Source: a virus
Reading direction: 5' to 3' (one strand)
Length of the DNA stretch: 27,791 nucleotides
Virus record (IMG/VR): IMGVR_UViG_3300025626_000104
Location: 1 to 27,791 of that record
Translations under genes and position numbers: made by a program
Notes under the pieces: generated by a model
The model's input: only the letters and a program-made list of their open reading frames with translations
Told to the model about the DNA's origin: nothing
Databases searched by the model: none
Shown: positions 15,331 through 25,041 of the stretch, in pieces
Layout of the letters: each line of letters starts with the position of its first letter
Position numbering within the stretch: position 1 is the first letter of the stretch

Positions 15331-16521
15331 TTAATAAATTTTTACAGTTCGTTTACCAGTAAATCTAGAGAGTACATAACGGAGACTATCAACTAAATGA
15401 TCAGGTCCTTCGTATTTGTTATCCATTAGATTACCATCTTTATCTTGTTTATATCTGTAAGTTAGAAACTCATTTAATAAGTTCTTAGATCTTTCTGTTA
15501 TATATAACGTAGATTCATTGATTATATCAATACCACGTTTAATACTGTCAGGACCTTTTTTACATTTGAGGATGTTCAACCCTTTACTTCTTAGTTCTCT
15601 TATTGTTTGAGGAAAGTTATAATCAGCATAGATCATCGCATCATAGCCCTTTAGAGAGTCGTAGATGTCTGATATTTCTAAATCTGATAAGTATAATACC
15701 TCATCAACAATAAACTCATTAGAATCGTTCTTATAGAGTGCTACACCTGCATTAGGATCTACGTTACCAAAATCCAATCCAATACCACATAATTGAAACC
15801 CTTCAAATGCTTTGTCATCTTTAACAAAACCATCTTCTGGATTACCTTGTATTATCTTATAGTCCTTGATACAAGCCCCATGCACTTGTCCCCATTCTCC
15901 AAGTCCGTAGACTTTCCATTCATTCATCATATAATCTGAACGAACAGATTGTAATTCTAAGTCTGCAAAGTATTGTAATTGCACTTCACTAAGAGCTTCA
16001 TTATCTTTAAAGTTAACTACTAACGCATCGTGTATAACATCATCCTGTAAGAAGTCATTATACCAAAAAGGTCCAGAAGGATTCCATGATAATATCACTT
16101 CATTCTCTGTACGTCTTTCTAGCTGTGTATATACTTCAAACGATACTCGGTTAGCTTCATCAATAAAGAGTCTCTCTCTACGAGGACCCCTTGCCTTAGT
16201 TTCATCTTCTAGTCCAATAAACTCAATTATAGAACCATTCTTTAGTTCATATATAGATTCACTCTTTTTCCAGCATTCTGGTTTCCAAGCGTCTCTTGAT
16301 AATAGGATGTTCTTTAAATCACGAACAGCACCCTTCTTAAGGTTAGCTAGTGTATTCGATGCTATAGTAATCCGTTCTCCTGGAGTATTTACTGCGTCTT
16401 GATACAATTTAGCTAATACGTTAAATGTCTTGCCAGAGGAAGAACCTCCGTAGATAGCTTTGATTCTCTTATCGAGTCCAAGTATCTTATTAAAGCAAGT
16501 AGTCGGTTGCCATCCACTCAT
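15331..16521 (-). CDS. terL: Terminase large subunit (PBSX/Terminase_3 type)
   Basis: A 396-residue packaging motor and nuclease. ATPase: Walker A GGSSSGKT (25-32), Walker B LFIDE (118-122) and coupling motif SWNPSG (145-150). Nuclease: Asp250 in GLDFGNVDP, Asp300 in YADYN, and Asp378 (or Asp374) in DHLVDSLRY, giving the expected acidic triad. The sequence style (GGSSSGKTF...RGPRRERLFIDEAN) is that of the PBSX/Terminase_3 group; the packaging mode cannot be read reliably from this alone. It follows the small subunit by 2 bases and precedes the portal. Confidence 0.93.
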   Translation of the reverse strand: MSGWQPTTCFNKILGLDKRIKAIYGGSSSGKTFNVLAKLYQDAVNTPGERITIASNTLANLKKGAVRDLKNILLSRDAWKPECWKKSESIYELKNGSIIEFIGLEDETKARGPRRERLFIDEANRVSFEVYTQLERRTENEVILSWNPSGPFWYNDFLQDDVIHDALVVNFKDNEALSEVQLQYFADLELQSVRSDYMMNEWKVYGLGEWGQVHGACIKDYKIIQGNPEDGFVKDDKAFEGFQLCGIGLDFGNVDPNAGVALYKNDSNEFIVDEVLYLSDLEISDIYDSLKGYDAMIYADYNFPQTIRELRSKGLNILKCKKGPDSIKRGIDIINESTLYITERSKNLLNEFLTYRYKQDKDGNLMDNKYEGPDHLVDSLRYVLSRFTGKRTVKIY

Positions 16522-16523
16522 AA

Positions 16524-16958
16524 TTATCCTGTTTTATCTTTCTTTTCTTTATACACAGTAAAGATCGGTCTATCAGCTTCAAACTTATCTGATTCCTCTC
16601 TATCTTGTGCTCTAACTTCTAATCCTTCCAATTTAGCTATCATCATTAATACTTGTGCAGCAGCTTTAGGATCTTCTCCTTTAAGTGCATTATATTGATG
16701 TTCTAATTGAATAATTCTTTTTGTACGTCTATCCATGATCTTATCTTCACGTAATTTAGTACATCTTTCCCAGCCTAACTTCCAATACTTGTGAGCTTGA
16801 CTTTCTGACTTAACATCTGGAAACGTATCTAAAAACCATGTTGTAAACTGTTTACGTGTAGGGTCATAGTTAAATACATATTCAGCAGAGTCAAGTGTAC
16901 GCTTTTCTATTTGAGCGTCTGTTCCTTTACTATAGGAACTTCTTGGAGTTCTTTTCAT
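16524..16958 (-). CDS. terS: Terminase small subunit
   Basis: A 144-residue basic, helical protein directly upstream of the large terminase. The N-terminal part (residues 1-75) has helix-turn-helix-like character (FPDVKSESQAHKYWKLGWERC), then a helical oligomerisation segment (RTKRIIQLEHQYNALKGEDPKAAAQVLMMIAKLEGL), and a charged tail. The helical segment with 'D..AA...l..i.kleGl' is typical of small subunits of phages with Terminase_3 partners, which bind the packaging site. It follows a UUCG hairpin after the BACON gene. Assignment is by position and composition. Confidence 0.8.
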   Translation of the reverse strand: MKRTPRSSYSKGTDAQIEKRTLDSAEYVFNYDPTRKQFTTWFLDTFPDVKSESQAHKYWKLGWERCTKLREDKIMDRRTKRIIQLEHQYNALKGEDPKAAAQVLMMIAKLEGLEVRAQDREESDKFEADRPIFTVYKEKKDKTG

Positions 16959-16973
16959 ATTGTCTTTATTAAA

Positions 16974-16993
16974 GACTCCCCCGAAGGGAAGCC
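16974..16993 (-). terminator. UUCG-tetraloop hairpin between tail and head modules
   Basis: The minus-strand RNA forms GGCUUCCC-UUCG-GGGGAGUC, 8 bp with two G-U pairs that exist only on the minus strand. It is related in form, not in stem sequence, to the two 38-bp copies. It lies between the stop of the BACON-domain gene and the start of the small terminase. UUUAAUAAAG follows, a short U-tract, so this one is the most terminator-like of the three. Confidence 0.6.
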
Positions 16994-17005
16994 TTATTAT
17001 TATTA

Positions 17006-18550
17006 TTACAACGGTCCGTCTAATGCATCTTGCTCTACTTGAATAGTTGCAGAAGCACCTCCATCATTATGCGATACAGTTACAGTACCACTTCTAAATG
17101 TATCGAATTGACCTGTATTACTAGTACAGAATACATTCACGTTATTACCACTTATAGTAGTAGATATCCATGATCTATTATCACTAACACTAAATCCAGC
17201 ACCAGCAGTAGGTCCAGTAGTTACTGTAACAGCCTGACCAGAACCACCACCTGGAACGAATGTCAAACTAGAGTTACCAACACTTATTGTGTTAGGAATA
17301 TCAGCAGGACAAGTACCACTAATGGTTATAGTATAGGTAGTATCATTAGCAGGATAAGATCCAGTTATTAATCTACTCCATGTATTAAATGTAGTATTTA
17401 TAGTAGGAGTTCCAGCACCAAGTCCACTAGGAGTTATACTAGTAGAAGCGTTACCAATAGAGTCGAAACTATGACCACTCTCTCCCATTGCCGTAGCAGT
17501 TAATGAGAAAGCGTCTCCAACATTACCAGTCTTAGGACTAACACCACCTACAGTTGCACCACTGATATTATCAACGATAACAAATGTTACAGTACTAGTT
17601 GAAACAGTAGCAGGTTGTGTTACGGTTCTAGTTATATTCGTAGTAGTACCAAATCCAGCATACCCAGAAGGTATAGTGACCTGTACAGTTACATCTCTAG
17701 ACGTATCAGAAGTTACAGTTCCAAATCCACCAGTTAACATAGTTACAGGGAATCCATTACCAGCAGTAGCTGTAGGATTACCAGAAGCAGATACATTAAC
17801 AACACCAGTCCATTGAGCATCACCAAAAGCAGGTAATGAAGCAGGAACGGTTACGTTAACAGATCCACTAAATGTAGTTCCACTATTAAAGTAGAGATTA
17901 GCAGGTCTATAGGTGAAAGTTATAGTTTCAGTTCTTGCACTAGATTGTAATGCGAAAGAAGATGGACTAATACTTAAAGCCTGTATAGAAGCTCCAGAAG
18001 CAGTAACGGAGTTAGTACCTACAGAACTACAAGATCCGCTAAATGTAGCGTCTCCACTGTAAAATATAGGTCCTCCAGTACCATTAACAGTCCTATATCT
18101 AGTTAGAACAGATCCGAAAGTACTAGCTCTAGAAACGTTCTGAGTGTAAGAGTTTGTATCACCAATATCATTGGTAGGATTAACACATACACCAGGAACT
18201 CCATTCCCAATAGGAGCAGTTAACTCTGTACACATATCAACTATAGTATGAATGTAGTCATTATAGTCAGTCCTTATTTGATAAGTTTGACTTTGAGTTA
18301 CAGACGTACTGTTAGCATAATTATCAGTATTAGGACTATACGCAGATACATTGACGTCAAGAGTTCCAGAAACAGCTCCTCCAGTAATTGTAGTGGATTG
18401 ATTTTGATACTCAGCAGTTCCATCAGCATCAGCAGCCCTACTCCATACAAGAGTAGTTCCAACATATACTTCCGAAGCGTCTGTTGTACCTAAACTGATA
18501 CCGTCAGCCGAAGCCTCAGATATCAGTGTATTTCCTACATATATTGCCAT
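17006..18550 (-). CDS. BACON-domain tail adhesin
   Basis: A 514-residue beta-rich protein. The start MAIYVGNTLISEASADGISLGT followed by EVYVGTTLVWS is a small domain frequent in Bacteroidota phage structural proteins. Between about residues 150 and 415 are Ig-like repeats like those in the neighbouring tail-tip protein (TYTITISGTCPAD). The C-terminal 90 residues are a BACON domain: ISVGNSSLTFVPGGGSG..., then SWISTTISGNNVNVFC, FRSGTVTVSH and IQVEQDA. BACON domains are thought to bind carbohydrate or mucin in Bacteroidota proteins, and crAss-like phages carry one too. It follows the tail-tip gene directly, so it likely sits at the tail tip and contacts host glycans. Four cysteines around residues 107-175 may form bonds. 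Confidence 0.7.
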   Translation of the reverse strand: MAIYVGNTLISEASADGISLGTTDASEVYVGTTLVWSRAADADGTAEYQNQSTTITGGAVSGTLDVNVSAYSPNTDNYANSTSVTQSQTYQIRTDYNDYIHTIVDMCTELTAPIGNGVPGVCVNPTNDIGDTNSYTQNVSRASTFGSVLTRYRTVNGTGGPIFYSGDATFSGSCSSVGTNSVTASGASIQALSISPSSFALQSSARTETITFTYRPANLYFNSGTTFSGSVNVTVPASLPAFGDAQWTGVVNVSASGNPTATAGNGFPVTMLTGGFGTVTSDTSRDVTVQVTIPSGYAGFGTTTNITRTVTQPATVSTSTVTFVIVDNISGATVGGVSPKTGNVGDAFSLTATAMGESGHSFDSIGNASTSITPSGLGAGTPTINTTFNTWSRLITGSYPANDTTYTITISGTCPADIPNTISVGNSSLTFVPGGGSGQAVTVTTGPTAGAGFSVSDNRSWISTTISGNNVNVFCTSNTGQFDTFRSGTVTVSHNDGGASATIQVEQDALDGPL

Positions 18551-18556
18551 AATTAT

Positions 18557-21500
18557 TTATGTTACAAAAGTTATCGTTTGTGCACTAGCACTAGTTGGTG
18601 CAGTACTAGAAACAACAAAGTTCAAATTATTTACAGTTTGAGCATTAGAGTTGTTTATAGCCTTAGTAGCTTTTACAGTAGCTGTTGTACCGCTGTCATC
18701 AGCATGAACTATAGTAGCTGTCACATCATTCATAAAGAATTCAGGAATACCATTAATAGTTCCAGCACTGACAGAAGTAGTCATAGTTACACCATTAGAA
18801 TTATAAGTAACACCAGTACCAGAAGCAGTAAACCTTCCAGGAATAGGCGTTGTTAATACAGGTATAAAAGCTGACATAGTACTAGCGAAAACATCGTAGT
18901 TTCCAAACTTAGCTATAGTTGTAGCAGGAGTAATTCCAAAGTCCCCAGAGAAACCAGGAGCAATAGAAGATATTATAGAAACATCAATAGATACATTACC
19001 TATTACATTGCTAGAACTAAACACAGGTAAAGAAACTGTTAACGTAAAGCTAACTTCTCCGTTTGCATATGTATAGTTGGATGCAGTACCTCCATTAATA
19101 GAAAAGGTAGTACCACTAGCATATTCAGATAATCCTTCATTAGGAACGACAGTAATGCCAAATACTAAGTTAGTATCCGTAGCACCAAATCTTTGCGACA
19201 ACGTATTCTGAGAAACTCTACCTTGAGGTAAAGTCTCAGTTAAATTGATTGTAGCTACATAAGGTTCTTCACTTGTACTTCCACTTAGCGTAACTGGTAT
19301 AGTCACACTACTAGAGGGAGCAATAATAGAAGTCGATATGTTTACACTTCCTCCACCAGCATTAGAAGCTCCAAAAGCAACAACACCACTAGATTCAGTT
19401 ATAGTTACATCACTAGCATTGATAAAAGAACCTCTGCTAGGAGTTATAGTATTTGTATAGTTGATCCTTTGACCAGCGTTTAGTATAAAAACTTCCGAAC
19501 TATCAGTTAAACCAGTTCCAGCTATATTATTTGTAAAGTTTACAGTTATAGAAACAGTACCCACTCCACTAGCTTGTGCAGAACCACTAATAGTAGCAGT
19601 ACCTGTAGCATCAGCAGCAGGAAACGTAATCTCTAACGGTATTAATACAGTCTCACCTCCACCTGTAGCATTACCCATGTTTAACCATGATTCAGCTTCA
19701 GATATAGAGAAGTTACCAGAATTTAATTCAAATCCATCAGCAGCAAAAGCAGTTACATCATATATAGCAGTAGTACCTACAACACCAGTTATTACCAGTT
19801 GAGTCCTAGACAGAGATACATTACCAATACTCTCACTCAATGTAAGCGTAACAGTAGATACGTCTCCAGAAGGAATATCAGTCGAAGTAGTTCCAGATAT
19901 AGTTACAGTATCAGTTTCATCAGTCTCCTGAAATAAAACTTCAAATTCTATATATACAGAAGTTCCTAATTGCTCTACACTCTTAACGGTCATGTACGAA
20001 GGTACAGTTGCAGTAAAAGCACTAGCATCAAACTGCTTATCGGCATCAGGAGTTATAATACAATTTATAAATGCATTAGTTCCAGGAATACCTCTAAGGT
20101 TTCTAGTAGGATTAACAATAGAACCACCATAAGAACCAGCTAAAGAGAATGTTAAATCAACCTCCCTATTCGAAGCTAATTTTGGATCGACCTCACCAGC
20201 AAACCTTAGTTGTTCAAATTCAGAACGTTGAGGTAACTCTAAGTCAAATATTATTTCTAATTCAGAACCTAAATCCCTAAAAGATATGTTACTTAACTGT
20301 TCAGCAGTGTCTTCACCTTCCTCAAGTAGTTGCCATATACCAGTACCTTGATTAGTACCGTCAAAGAAACTCATATTCGAAGCAGAAGCCTCAAAGTTTT
20401 CGTCTACAGATATTTTAACAACATGATTCGACTTACTTCCTGGAGATCCAGTTATCTGGAGTACACCATTAGGTAGATCATCTATAGTTAAAGGGTTAGT
20501 AGTAAGTAAAGCTCCAAATTCATCAATACCTTGAGGTACTAATGCTAAGGAATAAGTTACTTTATTACTTCGACCTGTAAAGTCATCAGCAACTAAGTCT
20601 ACGTCATACTCATAGAATCCAGGAGTAATAGTTCCATCATCATTAATGCTTCCATCACCAGGAGCAATATCTCCTAATTGGTTAGGTGCATAGTGTGACA
20701 TATCAAACTTACCATCTTTAGGTCTATAAACACCTCCTTTAAATATAAGAGTTTCAGCCTCAATATAGCTATTCCAATCCATTTTTAACTTATGGTGAGG
20801 AGCTATAGGATCGCTAGATATGTTTATAAAGTCACCTTCATAGAATCTAAATTCATCTCTATTATCATTCAACTTTTGCTGAGTAACAATTCTCTCTAAA
20901 GTAGTAGGGAACTGTACGAGATCATCTCTTCTCCAGAATCCCTCTTGCTCTATCTTATTATAAACAGAGTTAGGTAAGTCATCGGCAAAGTAAGGACCGT
21001 AGCTCTCAGTTTTAGTATAGTTAGCTTGCACACGCTCAAACGTGGGCTTAGTTATGTCATTAGAATACTTATTCTTAGCACTTATATTAGTCAATAAAAC
21101 AGTACAATTACCAACATCACTACCTTCGTTTCTCTTTCTACCACTTCTTTTACTTTTAGGGTAAAACCAGTAAACAGTAAGAGTTCCATCTAGTGAGGTG
21201 TGGTTACCAGTTCCACTATCGTAATATGTTCCAGCACTTAAGGTTTCATCTACAGATTGCCATTCATTTAAATCAGTCGTTGTTGATTGGCTGTGATGAG
21301 CATCTGCACTTGCAAAAACTTTATAGTCGCTTAATATTCTACTTCCATAATCCCAGTCTCCATTCGTAAAGTTATAAGTAAAGTTTCTTTCAGAAGCAAT
21401 ACTATAAAAAGTACCTTGATTAGTGTATCCGTAAGAATGCGTAACCAAATTAGAAGTAGTAAGAACAACAGCGAAATTCATAGCTACAGACTCATTTTTG

Positions 21501-22711
21501 TCAGTCGCCATCCAATCAAAGCTTATATCTATAGGAGCATTAACATCTACAGTCATAGGTTCACTCTTAAACCATACAGTTCCTAAAGTGTCTAGTCTAA
21601 ATCTATTCCTACTAGTTTCAAGAGCATATTTAGCCCCTGGATGTTTAGTAGTTGAATTTAAAGTCTGTCTAACTAATGTTTGATCAGCAGCAGTAGATGT
21701 AACATCATATCCATCAACACCAGACTGAAACAAGCCATTTGTAATGTAATTCCTCTCCCTAACGTTCTTAGGTTTACACTCTACAGAGCCAAAGGGTCTT
21801 TTAGTGTTTATTTGTAAGTCAGAATTTGCTACTAATAGGTCAGGAGTACTACCGCCAACATTATATAACAAATCAAAATTCTCAGTCCCAACAGAACTGT
21901 ACACTTCATTAGTTACAGTGTATTTCTGGAACGTAGCAGTCTCATCAACACCATACCCACCATGAGTAGAAGCATTAACAATAAACCATTGTCCATACGA
22001 TTGAAAGATTCTACAGTTAAATGCACTGAGAAGACCTTCTATCATGTTTTTAGACGTCAATTTCTTGCGATATTCTACATTGTCATCATCAGAGGTGAAT
22101 AAACTGTAAGGATGAGCAGTAACGTCTGTTAAAGCCTCTCCTGAGCTATTTCTGATACCAGAATCCACCAATACAGGTAAATCTAGTCCAGTTTGTCTTA
22201 TAGCCTCTAAAACCTTGCCAAATAGGTTAATTGGAGTAGTACTGTCTACATTTACGTCTACAGTAGTGTCTTCCATACCTCCTAAATTGTCAATAGCAGT
22301 AAAAGTAGTTGTAGGATTAGTAGAACTAATACTTTCGCTACCGTCAGAAGACTGAATAAACCCACACCAGTAATCATTTAGTGTGGATTCTCCATTTCTT
22401 CTATATCTTAATCTTGCTTGGTACTCAAATTGACCAGCACTTGTAAATCTAGGGAGATTATCTCCAGCAATTTTATGTAACGCTATTTTAGCTTTAGAAG
22501 CCATTATAGGTTTATAAACATCAGAATCGCTCATCCATTCCACCTCAATAGGTGAGTTTGTTGCAGTAACCTGTACAGTAGGATCACTAGCCCACGCAGG
22601 GGTTGCTTCTGAGTCATCGTAAGAGCGTAGTAAGTCTAGCTCCCACTGATATTCCTCACCAGCAAAAGTTCCAAATGTTACAGTATGTGTAACGTTAAAT
22701 ATTAAAGCCAT
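18557..22711 (-). CDS. Tail-tip protein with tandem Ig-like repeats
   Basis: A 1384-residue protein right after the tape measure, where distal tail and tail-tip proteins lie. Residues 1 to about 680 look like a baseplate-hub or tail-associated domain (EYQWELDLLRSYDD, a MIEGLLSAFNCRIFQSYGQWFIVN motif, KRPFGSVECKPKNVRERNYITNG). From about 850 to 1250 there are about four Ig-like units of roughly 95-105 residues, each with a start like 'G..g....yt..i.P..G..f..s.ft' and an end like 'tvtIsGt'. The final 130 residues are related beta sequence. No muralytic or endosialidase motif was seen. The hub domain probably closes the tail tube and the repeats project outward to bind the cell. Confidence 0.7.
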   Translation of the reverse strand: MALIFNVTHTVTFGTFAGEEYQWELDLLRSYDDSEATPAWASDPTVQVTATNSPIEVEWMSDSDVYKPIMASKAKIALHKIAGDNLPRFTSAGQFEYQARLRYRRNGESTLNDYWCGFIQSSDGSESISSTNPTTTFTAIDNLGGMEDTTVDVNVDSTTPINLFGKVLEAIRQTGLDLPVLVDSGIRNSSGEALTDVTAHPYSLFTSDDDNVEYRKKLTSKNMIEGLLSAFNCRIFQSYGQWFIVNASTHGGYGVDETATFQKYTVTNEVYSSVGTENFDLLYNVGGSTPDLLVANSDLQINTKRPFGSVECKPKNVRERNYITNGLFQSGVDGYDVTSTAADQTLVRQTLNSTTKHPGAKYALETSRNRFRLDTLGTVWFKSEPMTVDVNAPIDISFDWMATDKNESVAMNFAVVLTTSNLVTHSYGYTNQGTFYSIASERNFTYNFTNGDWDYGSRILSDYKVFASADAHHSQSTTTDLNEWQSVDETLSAGTYYDSGTGNHTSLDGTLTVYWFYPKSKRSGRKRNEGSDVGNCTVLLTNISAKNKYSNDITKPTFERVQANYTKTESYGPYFADDLPNSVYNKIEQEGFWRRDDLVQFPTTLERIVTQQKLNDNRDEFRFYEGDFINISSDPIAPHHKLKMDWNSYIEAETLIFKGGVYRPKDGKFDMSHYAPNQLGDIAPGDGSINDDGTITPGFYEYDVDLVADDFTGRSNKVTYSLALVPQGIDEFGALLTTNPLTIDDLPNGVLQITGSPGSKSNHVVKISVDENFEASASNMSFFDGTNQGTGIWQLLEEGEDTAEQLSNISFRDLGSELEIIFDLELPQRSEFEQLRFAGEVDPKLASNREVDLTFSLAGSYGGSIVNPTRNLRGIPGTNAFINCIITPDADKQFDASAFTATVPSYMTVKSVEQLGTSVYIEFEVLFQETDETDTVTISGTTSTDIPSGDVSTVTLTLSESIGNVSLSRTQLVITGVVGTTAIYDVTAFAADGFELNSGNFSISEAESWLNMGNATGGGETVLIPLEITFPAADATGTATISGSAQASGVGTVSITVNFTNNIAGTGLTDSSEVFILNAGQRINYTNTITPSRGSFINASDVTITESSGVVAFGASNAGGGSVNISTSIIAPSSSVTIPVTLSGSTSEEPYVATINLTETLPQGRVSQNTLSQRFGATDTNLVFGITVVPNEGLSEYASGTTFSINGGTASNYTYANGEVSFTLTVSLPVFSSSNVIGNVSIDVSIISSIAPGFSGDFGITPATTIAKFGNYDVFASTMSAFIPVLTTPIPGRFTASGTGVTYNSNGVTMTTSVSAGTINGIPEFFMNDVTATIVHADDSGTTATVKATKAINNSNAQTVNNLNFVVSSTAPTSASAQTITFVT

Positions 22712-22726
22712 TCTTTCTTGTTTTTA

Positions 22727-24625
22727 TTAGTTAAATCCAGAGTAGTTGTCGTTTGCATTTTGCATACCATACCTCATCATGTCCATAGGGATTATAAGGT
22801 TAGAGTTTCTTACTCTAGCGTTCTCCCTTACGGGATTATTGATAACTGTACTTGAAGAACCTGAACTTGCACGACCAGCACTTGAGCTTCCGCCTCCACC
22901 ACCAGCAGATTTATTAGCAAAAGATGATACGGCAGCACCAGCAGCAACCAAAGCAGCACCAGCAATAATGGCTAACGGAGCCATAGCAGGGTTTGACAAT
23001 ACTATGGTTAAATTCAACGCAGCAACTCCAGCAGCTATGATAAGTCCTCCTAATTGTACTAGCATATTACCTAAGCCCTTCAATAAAGCATTACCCATGT
23101 TATCACCACTACCAGCAGCCTCAGCAAAACCAGATATAAGTCCAGTTAACTGACCTTCAAGCATAGCACCCACGTTAACCATGTTATTTTGAGCCTCACT
23201 TGACTTATTAAACGATTCTGTAACGGTATCTACCCTTTTTATGTACTCATCGAAGGCAATAACGCCTCCATCAAGCATTTCTCTAATAGCAGCTAGATCA
23301 TTCTTGAATTTATTCAATGCAGCAGTACCATCGTCTAAACCTACGAAATTGTCCATTAAAGGAGGTAAATTCGAGATTTGAATCCCTAATACATTTATTT
23401 TATGCATTAATTTAGCCTTTTCCTCTAACTTTATAGTTGTCTGGTCAATAGCAGTTAATTGCTCTAATTCAGACGCCAATAGTGCTCCATTGTCTGCACC
23501 AGCAGCTTTCATCACTTCTAAGTTATTTTTAATATCATTCAAGAAGTTAGAATACACATCAGTACCTATCATAGTCTTCTTCATTCCACCTAGAAATGCA
23601 TGAGAATAGGCAACACCATCTTTTTCTCCTTCATCTCCACCACCGCCTCCTCCTGTCGGATTCTCAACGTCTAGTGAAGTCAATCCAGCTTCGTCTATTA
23701 ATTCTTTAGCAGCTTTTTTACCTGTAGATATTAACTTATCAGCCGATAACTTTAGAGCGTCTACTTTTCCCCTAAGTTCATCAACATCTTTCTGCTGATT
23801 CTTTATCAATATACCATCCTTCTTTACAAGGTGTTTCTTGAAGCCAGCTAGTTTTTCTTCTTCTGCAGTAAGTTCTGCCTGAAGCTTAAGTTGTTCAGCT
23901 AATTTTTTACTCACAGCTGCCACGGTAGCACTTTCAATGGCATTCAACTTAATCATTGCACTTTTCTTTGTGACAAATTCATCAAGAGATCCATTAACAG
24001 GATCAAAACCCATCTCCTTAAGCTTGACCATAGCGTCCTTAAACTCGTAGGTGTTTTTCTCACTGCTCTTAACTGCATCTGCGTACAGCCCTAGTTTAAC
24101 TATAGGACCTTGAGCATCAGCCAAAGCTTTAGACGCTAACTGTGCAGCCTCTTTCGCTTCCTTACCCATCTTCTGAAAATGCTTAACAACAAACCCTATA
24201 GCTACAGTAGCAAGAGTTAATGCTACTATAAGAGGTCCACCAGCTCCCATAGATACAGCCATTGCTTGAATGTTATTCTGTACTCCTTGAAAACCGTACT
24301 GCATATCATCAATAGCGTAAGCTGCTTGAGTCATTGCCATGTTACTCTTCTTCTGCTTACTACCTAACTTAGTTACAGCACTACTTGTCTTCATAGTTTG
24401 AAGAGCATACTGCTTTAAAGCAATAGCAGACATATTGTACTCATTACGAGCTAATTTAACTTGATTCTTAGCTAAAGAGATCTGAGTAGCCATTTTCTTG
24501 TTAGCACCACCAGCTTTTAATGCTTCGTTCTCTAATTTTAATAGAGCTTTCTGAGCTTCTAGTAAGTCAGTTTTATACTTACCTACTTTAGCTTCTAGTT
24601 CAATGGATAATTTTTCTGTTGCCAT
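22727..24625 (-). CDS. Tape measure protein
   Basis: A 632-residue helical protein that sets tail length and spans the tail lumen. The N-terminal 110 residues are coiled coil (KTDLLEAQKALLKLENEALKAGG...). A hydrophobic segment lies at about 133-149 (PLIVALTLATVAIGFVV), and another cluster near the C-terminus (GGLIIAAGVAALNLTIVL and PLAIIAGAALVAAGAAV), as usual for tape measures. A glycine/serine linker (SAGGGGGSSSAGRASSGSSS) precedes the end. By the general rule of 0.15 nm per residue the tail would be about 95 nm. The ATG shares a base with the stop of the gp10-like gene (TAATG). Confidence 0.88.
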   Translation of the reverse strand: MATEKLSIELEAKVGKYKTDLLEAQKALLKLENEALKAGGANKKMATQISLAKNQVKLARNEYNMSAIALKQYALQTMKTSSAVTKLGSKQKKSNMAMTQAAYAIDDMQYGFQGVQNNIQAMAVSMGAGGPLIVALTLATVAIGFVVKHFQKMGKEAKEAAQLASKALADAQGPIVKLGLYADAVKSSEKNTYEFKDAMVKLKEMGFDPVNGSLDEFVTKKSAMIKLNAIESATVAAVSKKLAEQLKLQAELTAEEEKLAGFKKHLVKKDGILIKNQQKDVDELRGKVDALKLSADKLISTGKKAAKELIDEAGLTSLDVENPTGGGGGGDEGEKDGVAYSHAFLGGMKKTMIGTDVYSNFLNDIKNNLEVMKAAGADNGALLASELEQLTAIDQTTIKLEEKAKLMHKINVLGIQISNLPPLMDNFVGLDDGTAALNKFKNDLAAIREMLDGGVIAFDEYIKRVDTVTESFNKSSEAQNNMVNVGAMLEGQLTGLISGFAEAAGSGDNMGNALLKGLGNMLVQLGGLIIAAGVAALNLTIVLSNPAMAPLAIIAGAALVAAGAAVSSFANKSAGGGGGSSSAGRASSGSSSTVINNPVRENARVRNSNLIIPMDMMRYGMQNANDNYSGFN

Positions 24626-25041
24626 TACTTTTTGGAGTTACTGGCAGCATTTTTCACTGCACTATTAATAAATTTTGTTAATACACCTAAATTTTGTTTT
24701 ACTACCTTGTACCAGTAGGGAGTGGTTTTGTATTCACCAGCTCTCCCGTGTTCTACAACCCTTCCATATTCGAAGTTAGTCCTTCTAGGATCGGTTTTAG
24801 TAGTGTCTACAAAGATGCGAGCTCTATATTGCCCAACATCTCTGTAAATACTTTTTCTTAAGTTTCCTCTACTTACTCCATCACTTATTGGAGCTGCAGC
24901 TGTGACATCTCTCTGTATATCAGCTGATACCTTCTTAATAATCTTTGGAACTGATACATCAGCTACATCAATTAGAGATGCTAGTCTAGAATTTACTACA
25001 TCTAACTCTCCTTTGTCAAATCCTTTGTTTCCTTTGCCCAT
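24625..25041 (-). CDS. HK97 gp10-like tail completion protein
   Basis: A 138-residue basic protein of the HK97 gp10 family: helix ISRLASL-type start, VSADIQRDVTAAAPISDGVSRGNLRKSI, GQYRARIFVDT, FEYGRVVEHGRAGEYKTTPYW and a closing helix. These proteins join the tail to the head or help tail completion. In the family's usual order it lies between head closure and tail terminator; here it is between the chaperone and the tape measure, some 13 kb from those genes. It overlaps the G-T fusion frame by 40 bases. Confidence 0.75.
   Translation of the reverse strand: MGKGNKGFDKGELDVVNSRLASLIDVADVSVPKIIKKVSADIQRDVTAAAPISDGVSRGNLRKSIYRDVGQYRARIFVDTTKTDPRRTNFEYGRVVEHGRAGEYKTTPYWYKVVKQNLGVLTKFINSAVKNAASNSKK

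Noticed and set aside
22746-23153. Plus-strand open frame of 135 residues opposite the tape measure
   Set aside because: Its Ala/Pro-rich composition is the mirror of the Ala/Gly-rich tape measure C-terminus; no start context or motif.
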